A stretch of 64,000 bases of DNA, from assembly GCF_000498575.2 (NCBI RefSeq), contig NZ_AWSQ01000009.1:372001-436000 (forward strand). Reading direction: 5' to 3'. Numbering within the stretch: position 1 is the first letter of the stretch; every line of letters starts with the position of its first letter. The notes beneath the pieces were generated by a model. It worked only from the letters and a program-made list of their open reading frames with translations. It was not told where the DNA came from and searched no databases. Positions 57,233-64,000 of the stretch are shown here, piece after piece. The translations under genes were made by a program, and so were the position numbers. The DNA is from Pseudomonas taeanensis MS-3. GTDB lineage: Bacteria; Pseudomonadota; Gammaproteobacteria; Pseudomonadales; Pseudomonadaceae.

Positions 57233-57287
57233 GTAGGAGCCGTATGGCTCGCTGGGTTTCGGCAAAAAACGCCTCTACCCAGCCTAC
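57233..57287. repeat. Interspersed repeat, GTAGGCTGGGTAG family, partial copy
   Basis: Contains GCTGGGTTTCGG and CTCTACCCAGCCTAC, the right half of the repeat at 1053 and 62239. It lies between prmB and the convergent gene. Confidence 0.65.
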
Positions 57288-57343
57288 TTGGGGGCGGCGC
57301 CAATGAACCAGTAAAGGCTCGCGGTGCAGGTTCCGGCGTTCGT

Positions 57344-58129
57344 CTAGCGCGTCGCCATCCAGATCAGCAATCCTGTCTGAAACAGGCAGAAGGCGATCAG
57401 GCAACTGATGGTGAAGCGCAGGCTGCCGTCTTCTCGTCTGAAACGTGCAATGCGCTCTTCCAGCTTGCGGATGCTCACGTCTTGTTCGTGCAGGTTCTGA
57501 TCGGCCTGCTGCAGCATGGCCGCGGCATTGAGCAGGTCGATGACCTGCACCTTCTCGGCAGACCAGTCGTTGAGCAGATCGCTCACCCGTGCGGCGCTGT
57601 AACGTGCTTTCAGTAGCAGCGGGTCCAGATACTCGACGACGAAGCCCTGGGCTTCTAGGCAATGGTCGCGGCGTACACGCAGGTCCTCGCTCAATGCGTC
57701 CTTGGCTGGCAGCGCTGCGCCTTCCACTTGATAGTCGGGGCAGTGTTGCTTGGCCCAGTCGATGCCTTGAGCCAGCAAGAAGCGCCCCAGGCCGCGATTG
57801 CCCGGCTCGATGTGCAAGCCTTTTTCCGGGCCGAAGCGGGCCTCCTTATGGCGCCGGTCGATCCACACCTCAAGCACGTTGTGCTGCTTGTGCGTGCGTT
57901 GCTCGGGCAGCTGTAGGGTCAGGCGCAGCAGGCTTTGTTCCTTGCTGTGACGCTCCACTTGACCTAGCTGCACGAAGCGCAATGGTCGGGCTCCGGTGTG
58001 ACGATCGGTCGGCAATGGTGCCAGTCGCAGCAGGCGAAAGCTCTCTGGATCCAGGGCGGCCCAGGGGTGGGATTTTTCAACCGCCGTAGGGACAGCGTTG
58101 TCGGCTTGTGGGGTGTCGGTATCGGTCAT
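57344..58129 (-). CDS. Conserved protein with C-terminal membrane helix
   Basis: This 261-residue protein starts at ATG 58129 (longer frame to 58150). It is soluble for most of its length, has a segment RGLGRFLLAQGIDWAKQHCPDYQVEG that recalls a GNAT fold, a coiled-coil region near residue 220 and a terminal membrane helix (TISCLIAFCLFQTGLLIWMA). This could be a tail-anchored acyltransferase-like protein; I am not sure. It resembles the protein between prmB and aroC in P. aeruginosa. Confidence 0.62.
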   Translation of the reverse strand: MTDTDTPQADNAVPTAVEKSHPWAALDPESFRLLRLAPLPTDRHTGARPLRFVQLGQVERHSKEQSLLRLTLQLPEQRTHKQHNVLEVWIDRRHKEARFGPEKGLHIEPGNRGLGRFLLAQGIDWAKQHCPDYQVEGAALPAKDALSEDLRVRRDHCLEAQGFVVEYLDPLLLKARYSAARVSDLLNDWSAEKVQVIDLLNAAAMLQQADQNLHEQDVSIRKLEERIARFRREDGSLRFTISCLIAFCLFQTGLLIWMATR

Positions 58130-58193
58130 GAGTGGCGGTCCTGTGCGCACGACCAGTGCTCGCTTCGCACTGGCATTGAGAGTATCGGCCGAT

Positions 58194-59171
58194 TTAACTG
58201 TGACTGGAGGTCGCGACAGGCTTGGTGCGTTGAATAAAGCTGACGATCTGCTCGGTCAGCACCCGCGCCAGGGGCTGCCGAGGGTTGTCGTAGGAGGCCA
58301 GCTGCGCCTTTAAATCCAGGGGCACGATGCGCAGCACATGGTTCATGCCCTCGATCAGCGCCAGTTCGGCGTCGCCTTTGACGGCTTGGAGTCGTTGGGC
58401 ATCCGCCACGTCGACCTGGATGTCGTGACTGCCCTGGACGATCAGCGTCGGCATCTTCAAGTGAGCAAAGGCCTCGGCGGGATGTTGGCGGAACAGCGAG
58501 ATCAGATAAGGCTGCACGCTGGGGCGGAACAGTACCTGCAGCTCATCGGCCACCTGCTCGGTTTGTTGCCCGGCCACCAGCGCGTCGAGCAGCGCGTTGC
58601 TTTGCGCCAGCAACTTGGGCGGCAAGCGGTAATGCAGCTGCTCGCGCAGTACCTGGTCGATCGGGCGTGAACTGCCAGCCAGTGAAATCAGGGCATCGGC
58701 GCCGGCTTCTGGCGCGGCCTGGCTGGCGATCAGGGCGCCCTCGCTATGGCCGATCAGAATCAGCCGACTGAATTGACTGTCGGTCTTGAGCAGGCGGCCC
58801 CAGGCCACGGCATCGGCGACATAGCGCTCGACACTTAAATCCCGTTCGTTCGGAGTGGCTGCCCGGCTGGCGGCCACTCCGCGCTTGTCGTAGCGCAGGC
58901 TGGCGATGCCCTGTTTGGCCAAGGCTTGTGCCAGGCGTTTGAGGCTGTCGTTATGCCCGCCGCCGGGGTTGTTGCCGTCGCGGTCGGTTGGTCCGGAGCC
59001 GGCGATCAGCAGCGCGACGGGCAGCGGCCGATCGCTTTGTGGCAGCAGCAAGGTGCCGTGCAGCGTGCCCTGATCGGTCTGCAGGCTTAGTGGGCGCTGC
59101 TCGACGGTGTGTGGCGTGGCGTGGGCCAGGCCGGCAAACAGGGGCAGGATCAACAGAAATACTCGCAGCAT
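58194..59171 (-). CDS. Secreted alpha/beta hydrolase
   Basis: This 325-residue protein has a signal peptide (VFLLILPLFAGLAHA), then an alpha/beta hydrolase core with RYDKRGVAASRAAT and the nucleophile Ser in LILIGHSEGALIASQAA, an Asp in TLIVQGSHDIQVDVADA and a His in IEGMNHVLRIVP. Likely an esterase or peptidase in the periplasm; substrate unknown. Confidence 0.83.
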   Translation of the reverse strand: MLRVFLLILPLFAGLAHATPHTVEQRPLSLQTDQGTLHGTLLLPQSDRPLPVALLIAGSGPTDRDGNNPGGGHNDSLKRLAQALAKQGIASLRYDKRGVAASRAATPNERDLSVERYVADAVAWGRLLKTDSQFSRLILIGHSEGALIASQAAPEAGADALISLAGSSRPIDQVLREQLHYRLPPKLLAQSNALLDALVAGQQTEQVADELQVLFRPSVQPYLISLFRQHPAEAFAHLKMPTLIVQGSHDIQVDVADAQRLQAVKGDAELALIEGMNHVLRIVPLDLKAQLASYDNPRQPLARVLTEQIVSFIQRTKPVATSSHS

Positions 59172-59346
59172 GGCGGGGCACTATGGCGGTAGGAACCTGT
59201 TGGACGCGGATAACGGCATAAGGTTCGAGGGGTGAACTGGGCGGGCGCCACGGGTATACTCGCGGCCTTCTATTGTGTCGGGGTCTGGCGCGCGCGAGCA
59301 AGCGCGGTGGCCGGCTCTGGGCTGAATCTCGCGGAGCCTTGTGCAT

Positions 59347-60438
59347 ATGTCCGGCAATACTTACGGCAAGCTGTTCACCGTCACCACTGCTGGCGAAAGC
59401 CATGGTCCGGCACTGGTCGCCATCGTTGACGGCTGCCCGCCGGGCCTGGAGCTGACTCTCGAGGACATGCAGCGCGACCTAGACCGGCGCAAGCCAGGCA
59501 CCAGCCGCCATACCACCCAGCGTCAGGAAGACGATGTGGTGGAAATCCTCTCCGGAGTGTTCGAAGGCAAGACCACCGGATGCGCCATCGGCCTGCTGAT
59601 CCGCAACACCGACCAGAAGTCCAAGGACTACTCGGCGATCAAGGACCTGTTCCGCCCGGCTCACGCCGACTACAGCTATCACCACAAGTACGGCATCCGC
59701 GACTACCGTGGTGGCGGCCGCAGCTCGGCGCGCGAGACCGCCATGCGCGTGGCCGCCGGCGCCATCGCCAAGAAGTACCTGGTCACGCAAGGAATTCAGG
59801 TGCGCGGCTACATGAGCCAGCTCGGCCCGATCGAGATTCCGTTCAAGAGCTGGGACAGTGTCGAGCAGAACGCCTTTTTCAGCCCCGATCCGGACAAGGT
59901 GCCGGAGCTGGAGGTCTATATGGACCAGCTGCGCCGTGACCAGGATTCGGTCGGCGCGAAGATTACCGTGGTCGCCGAAGGGGTGATGCCGGGCCTCGGC
60001 GAGCCGATCTTCGATCGCCTGGATGCCGAGCTGGCCCATGCGTTGATGAGTATCAACGCGGTCAAGGGCGTGGAAATTGGCGCCGGTTTTGCCAGCGTCG
60101 CCCAGCGCGGAACCGAGCATCGCGACGAGCTGACGCCTCAGGGCTTCCTGTCGAACAATGCCGGCGGCATCCTCGGCGGCATCTCATCCGGCCAGCCGAT
60201 CATTGCCCACTTGGCGCTCAAACCGACGTCCAGCATCACCACGCCAGGGCGCTCGATCGACGTCAACGGTCAGCCGGTGGAGATGATAACCAAGGGCCGT
60301 CACGACCCCTGCGTGGGCATTCGCGCCACGCCGATCGCCGAAGCGATGATGGCCATGGTGTTGATGGATCATCTGCTACGTCATCGTGGACAGAATGCCG
60401 GCGTCAGCGTCGCCACGCCGGTGCTGGGGCAGCTCTGA
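59347..60438 (+). CDS. aroC: Chorismate synthase
   Basis: This 363-residue enzyme converts EPSP to chorismate using reduced FMN. The family signatures are [18 protein letters not shown] at the N-terminus, [29 protein letters not shown] in the middle, and the region [22 protein letters not shown] 59347 is preferred over GTG 59341. It precedes an MFS gene on the same strand with a 20-base gap. Confidence 0.97.
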   Translation: MSGNTYGKLFTVTTAGESHGPALVAIVDGCPPGLELTLEDMQRDLDRRKPGTSRHTTQRQEDDVVEILSGVFEGKTTGCAIGLLIRNTDQKSKDYSAIKDLFRPAHADYSYHHKYGIRDYRGGGRSSARETAMRVAAGAIAKKYLVTQGIQVRGYMSQLGPIEIPFKSWDSVEQNAFFSPDPDKVPELEVYMDQLRRDQDSVGAKITVVAEGVMPGLGEPIFDRLDAELAHALMSINAVKGVEIGAGFASVAQRGTEHRDELTPQGFLSNNAGGILGGISSGQPIIAHLALKPTSSITTPGRSIDVNGQPVEMITKGRHDPCVGIRATPIAEAMMAMVLMDHLLRHRGQNAGVSVATPVLGQL

Positions 60439-60458
60439 GGCATGCCGCGGGCCAACTC

Positions 60459-61610
60459 ATGAGCCCCGCCTTGCCCTACTGGCGCCTGTCCGGCTTCTAC
60501 TTTTTCTACTTCTCCCTGCTCGGCGCCACGGCGCCGTTTCTGGCGCTGTATTTCGATCATCTGGGTTTTTCCGCGGCGCGTATCGGCGAGCTGGTGGCCA
60601 TCCCCATGCTGATGCGTTGTGTCGCGCCGAACCTGTGGGGCTGGCTGGGTGATTACACGGGCCGGCGCCTGGCCATCGTGCGTTTCGGTGCGGTCTGCAC
60701 CCTGCTGTGTTTCGCCGGCATTTTCATCAGCCAGAGCTACGCTTGGCTGGCGCTGATCATGGCCCTGCACGCGTTCTTCTGGCACGCGGTGTTGCCGCAG
60801 TTCGAGGTCATCACCCTGGCCCACCTGCGCGAGCGAGCCACCCGCTACAGCGAGATCCGCCTGTGGGGCAGCATCGGCTTTATCGTCGCCGTTGTCGGCC
60901 TGGGCGAGCTGTTCGAGCGCATCAGCCTGGATGCCTTTCCCTGGGCGCTGGTGCTGATCATGGCCGGCATCGTCATCAGCAGCTGCTGGGTGCCCAATGC
61001 CGAGCCGCAGATGCGCCCGAGCGACCCGGCGCTGGGCGGTTTCCTCAAGCAACTGCGGCGCCCCGGAATTCTGGCGTTCTACTGCAGTGTCGGCCTGATG
61101 CAGCTGAGCAACGGCCCTTACTACACTTTCCTCACGCTGCACCTGGAGGCGCTGGGTTACGCCCGCGGCCTGATCGGCCAGCTCTGGGCCCTCGGTGTGG
61201 TAGCCGAGATCGTGCTGTTCCTGTTCATGGCCCGCCTGCTGGCGCGCTATTCGCTGCGCAGCGTGTTGCTGGCGAGCTTTTTGATCACCGCGCTGCGCTG
61301 GCTGCTGCTGGGTAACCTGGCCGATCACCTGGCGGTGCTGCTGTTCGCCCAGTTGATGCACGCGGCGACCTTTGGCAGCTTTCATGCGGCGGCCATCCAT
61401 TTCGTCCAACGCAGCTTCGCCGACCGCCAGCAAGGCCAGGGCCAGGCGCTGTATGCCACCTTGGCCGGGATAGGCGGCGCGCTCGGTGCGCTTTACTCCG
61501 GTTACAGTTGGAACAGCCTGGGGCCAGCCTGGACCTTTGCCATTGCCAGCCTGGTAGCCTTGGCGGCGGCCGTAATCACCGCCATCCGTATGCCTGAGGA
61601 GAGGCCATGA
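60459..61610 (+). CDS. MFS transporter coupled to methionine-salvage genes
   Basis: This 383-residue permease has twelve membrane segments and features of the HcaT-like MFS branch (YWRLSGFYFFYFSLLGATAPFLALYF, WGWLGDYTGRRLAIVRFGA, SEIRLWGSIGFIVAVVGLGEL). It overlaps mtnB by 4 bases (ATGA), so it is co-translated with methionine-salvage enzymes. The link suggests transport of a methylthio compound, which is an inference. Confidence 0.82.
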   Translation: MSPALPYWRLSGFYFFYFSLLGATAPFLALYFDHLGFSAARIGELVAIPMLMRCVAPNLWGWLGDYTGRRLAIVRFGAVCTLLCFAGIFISQSYAWLALIMALHAFFWHAVLPQFEVITLAHLRERATRYSEIRLWGSIGFIVAVVGLGELFERISLDAFPWALVLIMAGIVISSCWVPNAEPQMRPSDPALGGFLKQLRRPGILAFYCSVGLMQLSNGPYYTFLTLHLEALGYARGLIGQLWALGVVAEIVLFLFMARLLARYSLRSVLLASFLITALRWLLLGNLADHLAVLLFAQLMHAATFGSFHAAAIHFVQRSFADRQQGQGQALYATLAGIGGALGALYSGYSWNSLGPAWTFAIASLVALAAAVITAIRMPEERP

Positions 61611-62227
61611 GCCTGAGCCGCGAACACCTCGCTCAACAGATCATCGACGCCGGCCGCTTTCTCTATGAGCGTGGTTGGTCGCCGGCCACCAGCAGCAATT
61701 ATTCGGCGCGTCTGTCGCCCAGCGAGGCGTTGCTGACCGTTTCCGGCAAGCACAAGGGCCAGTTGGGTCTCGATGATGTGCTGGCCACCGATATGCAGGG
61801 GCGCAGCCTGGAGGCCGGCAAGAAACCCTCGGCGGAGACCCTGCTGCATACCCAGCTGTACAACTGGAAAGCGGAGATCGGCGCGGTGCTGCACACCCAC
61901 TCGGTGAATGCCACGGTGCTGTCGCGCCTGAGTCTGAGCGACTCGTTGGTGTTCGCCGACTATGAGCTGCAGAAAGCCTTTGCCGGCATCAGCAGTCACG
62001 AGTCCCAGGTCGAGGTGCCGATCTTCGACAATGATCAGGACATCGCCCGTCTGGCGGCCAAGGTGCAGCCCTGGCTGGATCAGCACCCGGACTGCGTGGG
62101 CTACCTGATTCGCGGGCACGGTCTGTACACCTGGGGCGCGCAGATGAGCGATGCCCTGCGCCAGATCGAGGCCTTCGAGTTTCTCTTCGAGTGCGAGCTG
62201 AAGGTGCGCGCCCTGCACAAGAGCTGA
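61607..62227 (+). CDS. mtnB: Methylthioribulose-1-phosphate dehydratase MtnB
   Basis: This 206-residue class II aldolase-fold enzyme dehydrates methylthioribulose 1-phosphate. It has TSSNYSARLSP, LTVSGKHKGQLG, HTHSVNATVLSRL for zinc binding, and YLIRGHGLYTWG with the last zinc His. It is followed by mtnD after a repeat element. Confidence 0.93.
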   Translation: MSLSREHLAQQIIDAGRFLYERGWSPATSSNYSARLSPSEALLTVSGKHKGQLGLDDVLATDMQGRSLEAGKKPSAETLLHTQLYNWKAEIGAVLHTHSVNATVLSRLSLSDSLVFADYELQKAFAGISSHESQVEVPIFDNDQDIARLAAKVQPWLDQHPDCVGYLIRGHGLYTWGAQMSDALRQIEAFEFLFECELKVRALHKS

Positions 62228-62238
62228 TAGGGATTCCC

Positions 62239-62321
62239 GTAGGCTGGGTAGAGGGGCTTTCTGCCGAAACCCAGCAGGGTCAATGCAACGCTGGGTTTCG
62301 CTGCGCTCTACGCCAGCCTAC
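62239..62321. repeat. Interspersed repeat, GTAGGCTGGGTAG family, copy between mtnB and mtnD
   Basis: Starts GTAGGCTGGGTAGAG, contains GAAACCCAGC and ends CGCTGGGTTTCGC then CGCCAGCCTAC. Its halves are inverted copies and it closely matches 1053-1130. In the mtn mRNA it would form a long hairpin between the two genes. Confidence 0.75.
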
Positions 62322-62347
62322 GACACTAAATTGAGAGAGTATTGAAC

Positions 62348-62893
62348 ATGAGCAGCCTGAGCGTTTACCACGAGACTTCCCCCGATTTGCCGAACAAGGT
62401 ACTGACCCACCTCGAGGATATTGCCAGCACCTTGGCCGAGGTCGGTGTGCGCTTCGAGCGTTGGCAAGCCGTGGCGCCGATCGCCCCCGGTGCCAGCCAG
62501 GATGAGGTGATCGCCGCTTATCGCCCGCAGATCGACACCCTGATGAGTGAGCGCGGCTATGTCACCGTCGATGTGGTCAGCCTGAGCGACGATCACCCGC
62601 AGAAGGCCGAGCTGCGCGCCAAGTTCCTCGACGAGCACCGGCATGCCGAGGACGAGGTGCGCTTCTTCGTCGCGGGCAGTGGTCTGTTCTCCCTGCACAT
62701 CGACGATTACGTCTATGCGGTGCTGTGCGAGAAGAACGACCTGATCTCGGTGCCGGCTGGTACCCGTCACTGGTTCGACATGGGCGAGCACCCGCATTTC
62801 GTGGCGATTCGCCTGTTCAACAATCCCGAAGGTTGGGTCGCTCAGTTCACCGGTGACGATATCGCCAGCCGTTTCCCGCGCCTGGACGACTGA
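62348..62893 (+). CDS. mtnD: Acireductone dioxygenase MtnD
   Basis: This 181-residue cupin enzyme of the methionine salvage pathway has the metal-binding [11 protein letters not shown] (two His and a Glu) and the last His in [15 protein letters not shown]. Fe or Ni decides whether keto acid or a dead-end product is made. ATG 62348 is preferred over TTG 62342. Confidence 0.94.
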   Translation: MSSLSVYHETSPDLPNKVLTHLEDIASTLAEVGVRFERWQAVAPIAPGASQDEVIAAYRPQIDTLMSERGYVTVDVVSLSDDHPQKAELRAKFLDEHRHAEDEVRFFVAGSGLFSLHIDDYVYAVLCEKNDLISVPAGTRHWFDMGEHPHFVAIRLFNNPEGWVAQFTGDDIASRFPRLDD

Positions 62894-62976
62894 CGGTCAG
62901 CGTTCCCAGGCTCTGCGTCCACCAAAGGCTCCCAGGCCAGCGCCTGGGTACTGCAACCATCGAGTCGAGAGTGCCC

Positions 62977-63660
62977 ATGCCAGTCAAAGCCATACTCACC
63001 GATATCGAAGGCACCACCAGCGCTGTGAGTTTCGTCTTCGAGGTGCTGTTTCCCTTCGCTGCCAAGCATTTGCCTGACTTCGTGCGCAATCACGCCGATG
63101 AGCCTCAGGTGGCTGAGCAGCTGGCCGCCGTGCGCGAGGAGAGTGGCGAGGCGAATGCCGATGTGTCGCGGCTGATCGAGATTCTTCTGGGCTGGATCGC
63201 CGAGGACCGAAAAGCCACGCCGCTTAAGGCGCTGCAGGGCATGATCTGGGCTGAGGGGTATCACAGCGGCCAGCTCAAGGGGCATGTCTACCCGGATGCG
63301 GTCGAAGCGCTGAAGCGCTGGAAGCAGGGCGGTTATGACCTGTACGTCTATTCTTCCGGTTCGATCCAGGCGCAGAAGCTAATTTTCGGCTGCTCGGTGG
63401 CCGGCGATCTGACGCCGCTGTTCAGCGGCTATTTCGACACCACTAGCGGGCCCAAGCGTGACGCCCAGTCCTACCGCACCATCACCCAGGCCATCGGTCG
63501 CCCGGCGGACGAGATCCTGTTTCTCTCCGATGTCGTCGAGGAGCTGGATGCCGCCGAGCAGGCCGGCATGCAGACCGTCGGCCTGGCGCGTGACGGCGGA
63601 GAGCTGGCAGGCCATGAGAGCGTCGTCAGCTTCGCGGTGATTGACCTCAACCGGCTGTGA
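62977..63660 (+). CDS. mtnC: Enolase-phosphatase E1 MtnC
   Basis: This 227-residue HAD enzyme performs enolisation and dephosphorylation of 2,3-diketo-5-methylthiopentyl-1-phosphate. The HAD motifs are [36 protein letters not shown] and [22 protein letters not shown] 62977 is preferred over GTG 62971. It completes the set mtnB-mtnD-mtnC; mtnA and mtnP are not in the window. Confidence 0.94.
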   Translation: MPVKAILTDIEGTTSAVSFVFEVLFPFAAKHLPDFVRNHADEPQVAEQLAAVREESGEANADVSRLIEILLGWIAEDRKATPLKALQGMIWAEGYHSGQLKGHVYPDAVEALKRWKQGGYDLYVYSSGSIQAQKLIFGCSVAGDLTPLFSGYFDTTSGPKRDAQSYRTITQAIGRPADEILFLSDVVEELDAAEQAGMQTVGLARDGGELAGHESVVSFAVIDLNRL

Positions 63661-63766
63661 GCCACGGGGTTTAGCGGCGCAGCTCGATGCGCTAATCGGT
63701 CGAGTACTGAACTCTCGGGCGTAACGTCTATCCTACGAGGGCAACCCTTCACACAGGAGTGTCCTC

Positions 63767-63958
63767 ATGGGTTCTACATTGAATGGCCTGCTCGGCCTGA
63801 TCATTCTGGCGCTGGATATCTGGGCCATCATCAACATCATCAAAAGCAATACCGATACGGCGAAGAAAATTCTCTGGGTGCTGCTGGTGCTGTTCCTGCC
63901 TGTAATCGGCCTGATCATCTGGGCGTTGGCCGGGCCGCGGGGCAATGTGAGCCTTTGA
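63767..63958 (+). CDS. PLDc_N-domain small membrane protein
   Basis: This 63-residue protein has two membrane segments (LLGLIILALDIWAIINIIK and LWVLLVLFLPVIGLIIWAL) with the phospholipase D nuclease N-terminal (PLDc_N) pattern. CACAGGAG precedes ATG 63767. No PLD domain follows. Function unknown. Confidence 0.82.
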   Translation: MGSTLNGLLGLIILALDIWAIINIIKSNTDTAKKILWVLLVLFLPVIGLIIWALAGPRGNVSL

Positions 63959-63961
63959 CCC

Positions 63962-64000
63962 ATGACACGTTCGGCGGCGCTCCTGCTATGCGCCTGGTTG
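63962..64000 (+). CDS. Possible start of a gene cut by the window edge
   Basis: An ATG 4 bases after the preceding stop opens 13 codons reading MTRSAALLLCAWL, like a signal peptide. Too short to identify. Confidence 0.35.
   Translation, partial: MTRSAALLLCAWL

Overview
The window reads as chromosomal DNA of a Pseudomonas species. The evidence is high-GC coding with dense genes on both strands, Pseudomonas-type REP and other short intergenic repeats, and blocks of gene order that, from memory, match P. aeruginosa PAO1: the atu cluster (about PA2885-PA2889), a long block resembling PA2811-PA2843 (deaD, tpm, htpX, alaA-like aminotransferase, msrB, gpx, ospR, sagS, fadE, ABC exporter) and a block resembling PA1673-PA1685 (hemerythrin, folE, prmB, aroC, mtnB, mtnD, mtnC). 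These blocks are adjacent here, so the order is rearranged relative to PAO1. I could not run any search; names rest on motifs, length and neighbourhood.

Layout. 1-6386: acyclic terpene (citronellol/geraniol) catabolism, atuABCD on the minus strand with divergent repressor atuR and two palindromic operators between them; atuD runs off the left edge. 6500-12000: two tandem periplasmic solute-binding proteins, a CPBP membrane protease, an unknown lipoprotein overlapping a DUF2897 gene, and a type II DAHP synthase. 12270-19773: spermidine-synthase-like protein, enoyl-CoA hydratase, the cold-shock helicase deaD with a long structured leader, a DODA-type dioxygenase, tpm, a DUF2513-like protein, htpX and an unknown protein. 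19891-27331: aminotransferase, then a redox-repair and signalling block (msrB, gpx, two-Cys regulator ospR, hybrid kinase sagS, an ATPase, free-Met-sulfoxide reductase, GST). 28373-28802: tRNA Glu-Gly-Glu-Gly behind a strong promoter. 28930-35409: fadE, transglutaminase-like protein, GST and an ABC-2 exporter.

35578-46870 is more accessory: an RND efflux pair without an outer-membrane partner, a repeat-filled gap, an alkenal-reductase-like oxidoreductase, an SDR, a BenE transporter coupled to a LysE exporter, a MarR regulator divergent from an aminotransferase, a GST and a small secreted protein. 47148-50849 holds a DUF3179 protein paired with a cysteine-containing membrane protein whose gene carries an in-frame 216-bp miniature-element insertion, then a hairpin-rich gap, a LapG-like periplasmic protease and a glutaredoxin-like protein. 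51009-64000 holds DUF3820, bacteriohemerythrin, folE, Smr protein, a Ser-for-Cys isochorismatase-like protein, nhaD, prmB, an alpha/beta hydrolase, aroC, and a methionine-salvage operon (MFS transporter, mtnB, mtnD, mtnC).

The most notable non-genic signals are the in-frame miniature transposable element (47662-47875), the twin MarR palindromes exactly 42 bp apart (44447-44503), two OhrR-type boxes ahead of gpx-ospR (21806-21832), alternative pairing elements in the deaD leader, and a recurring pattern in which intergenic repeats sit directly on gene stop codons.
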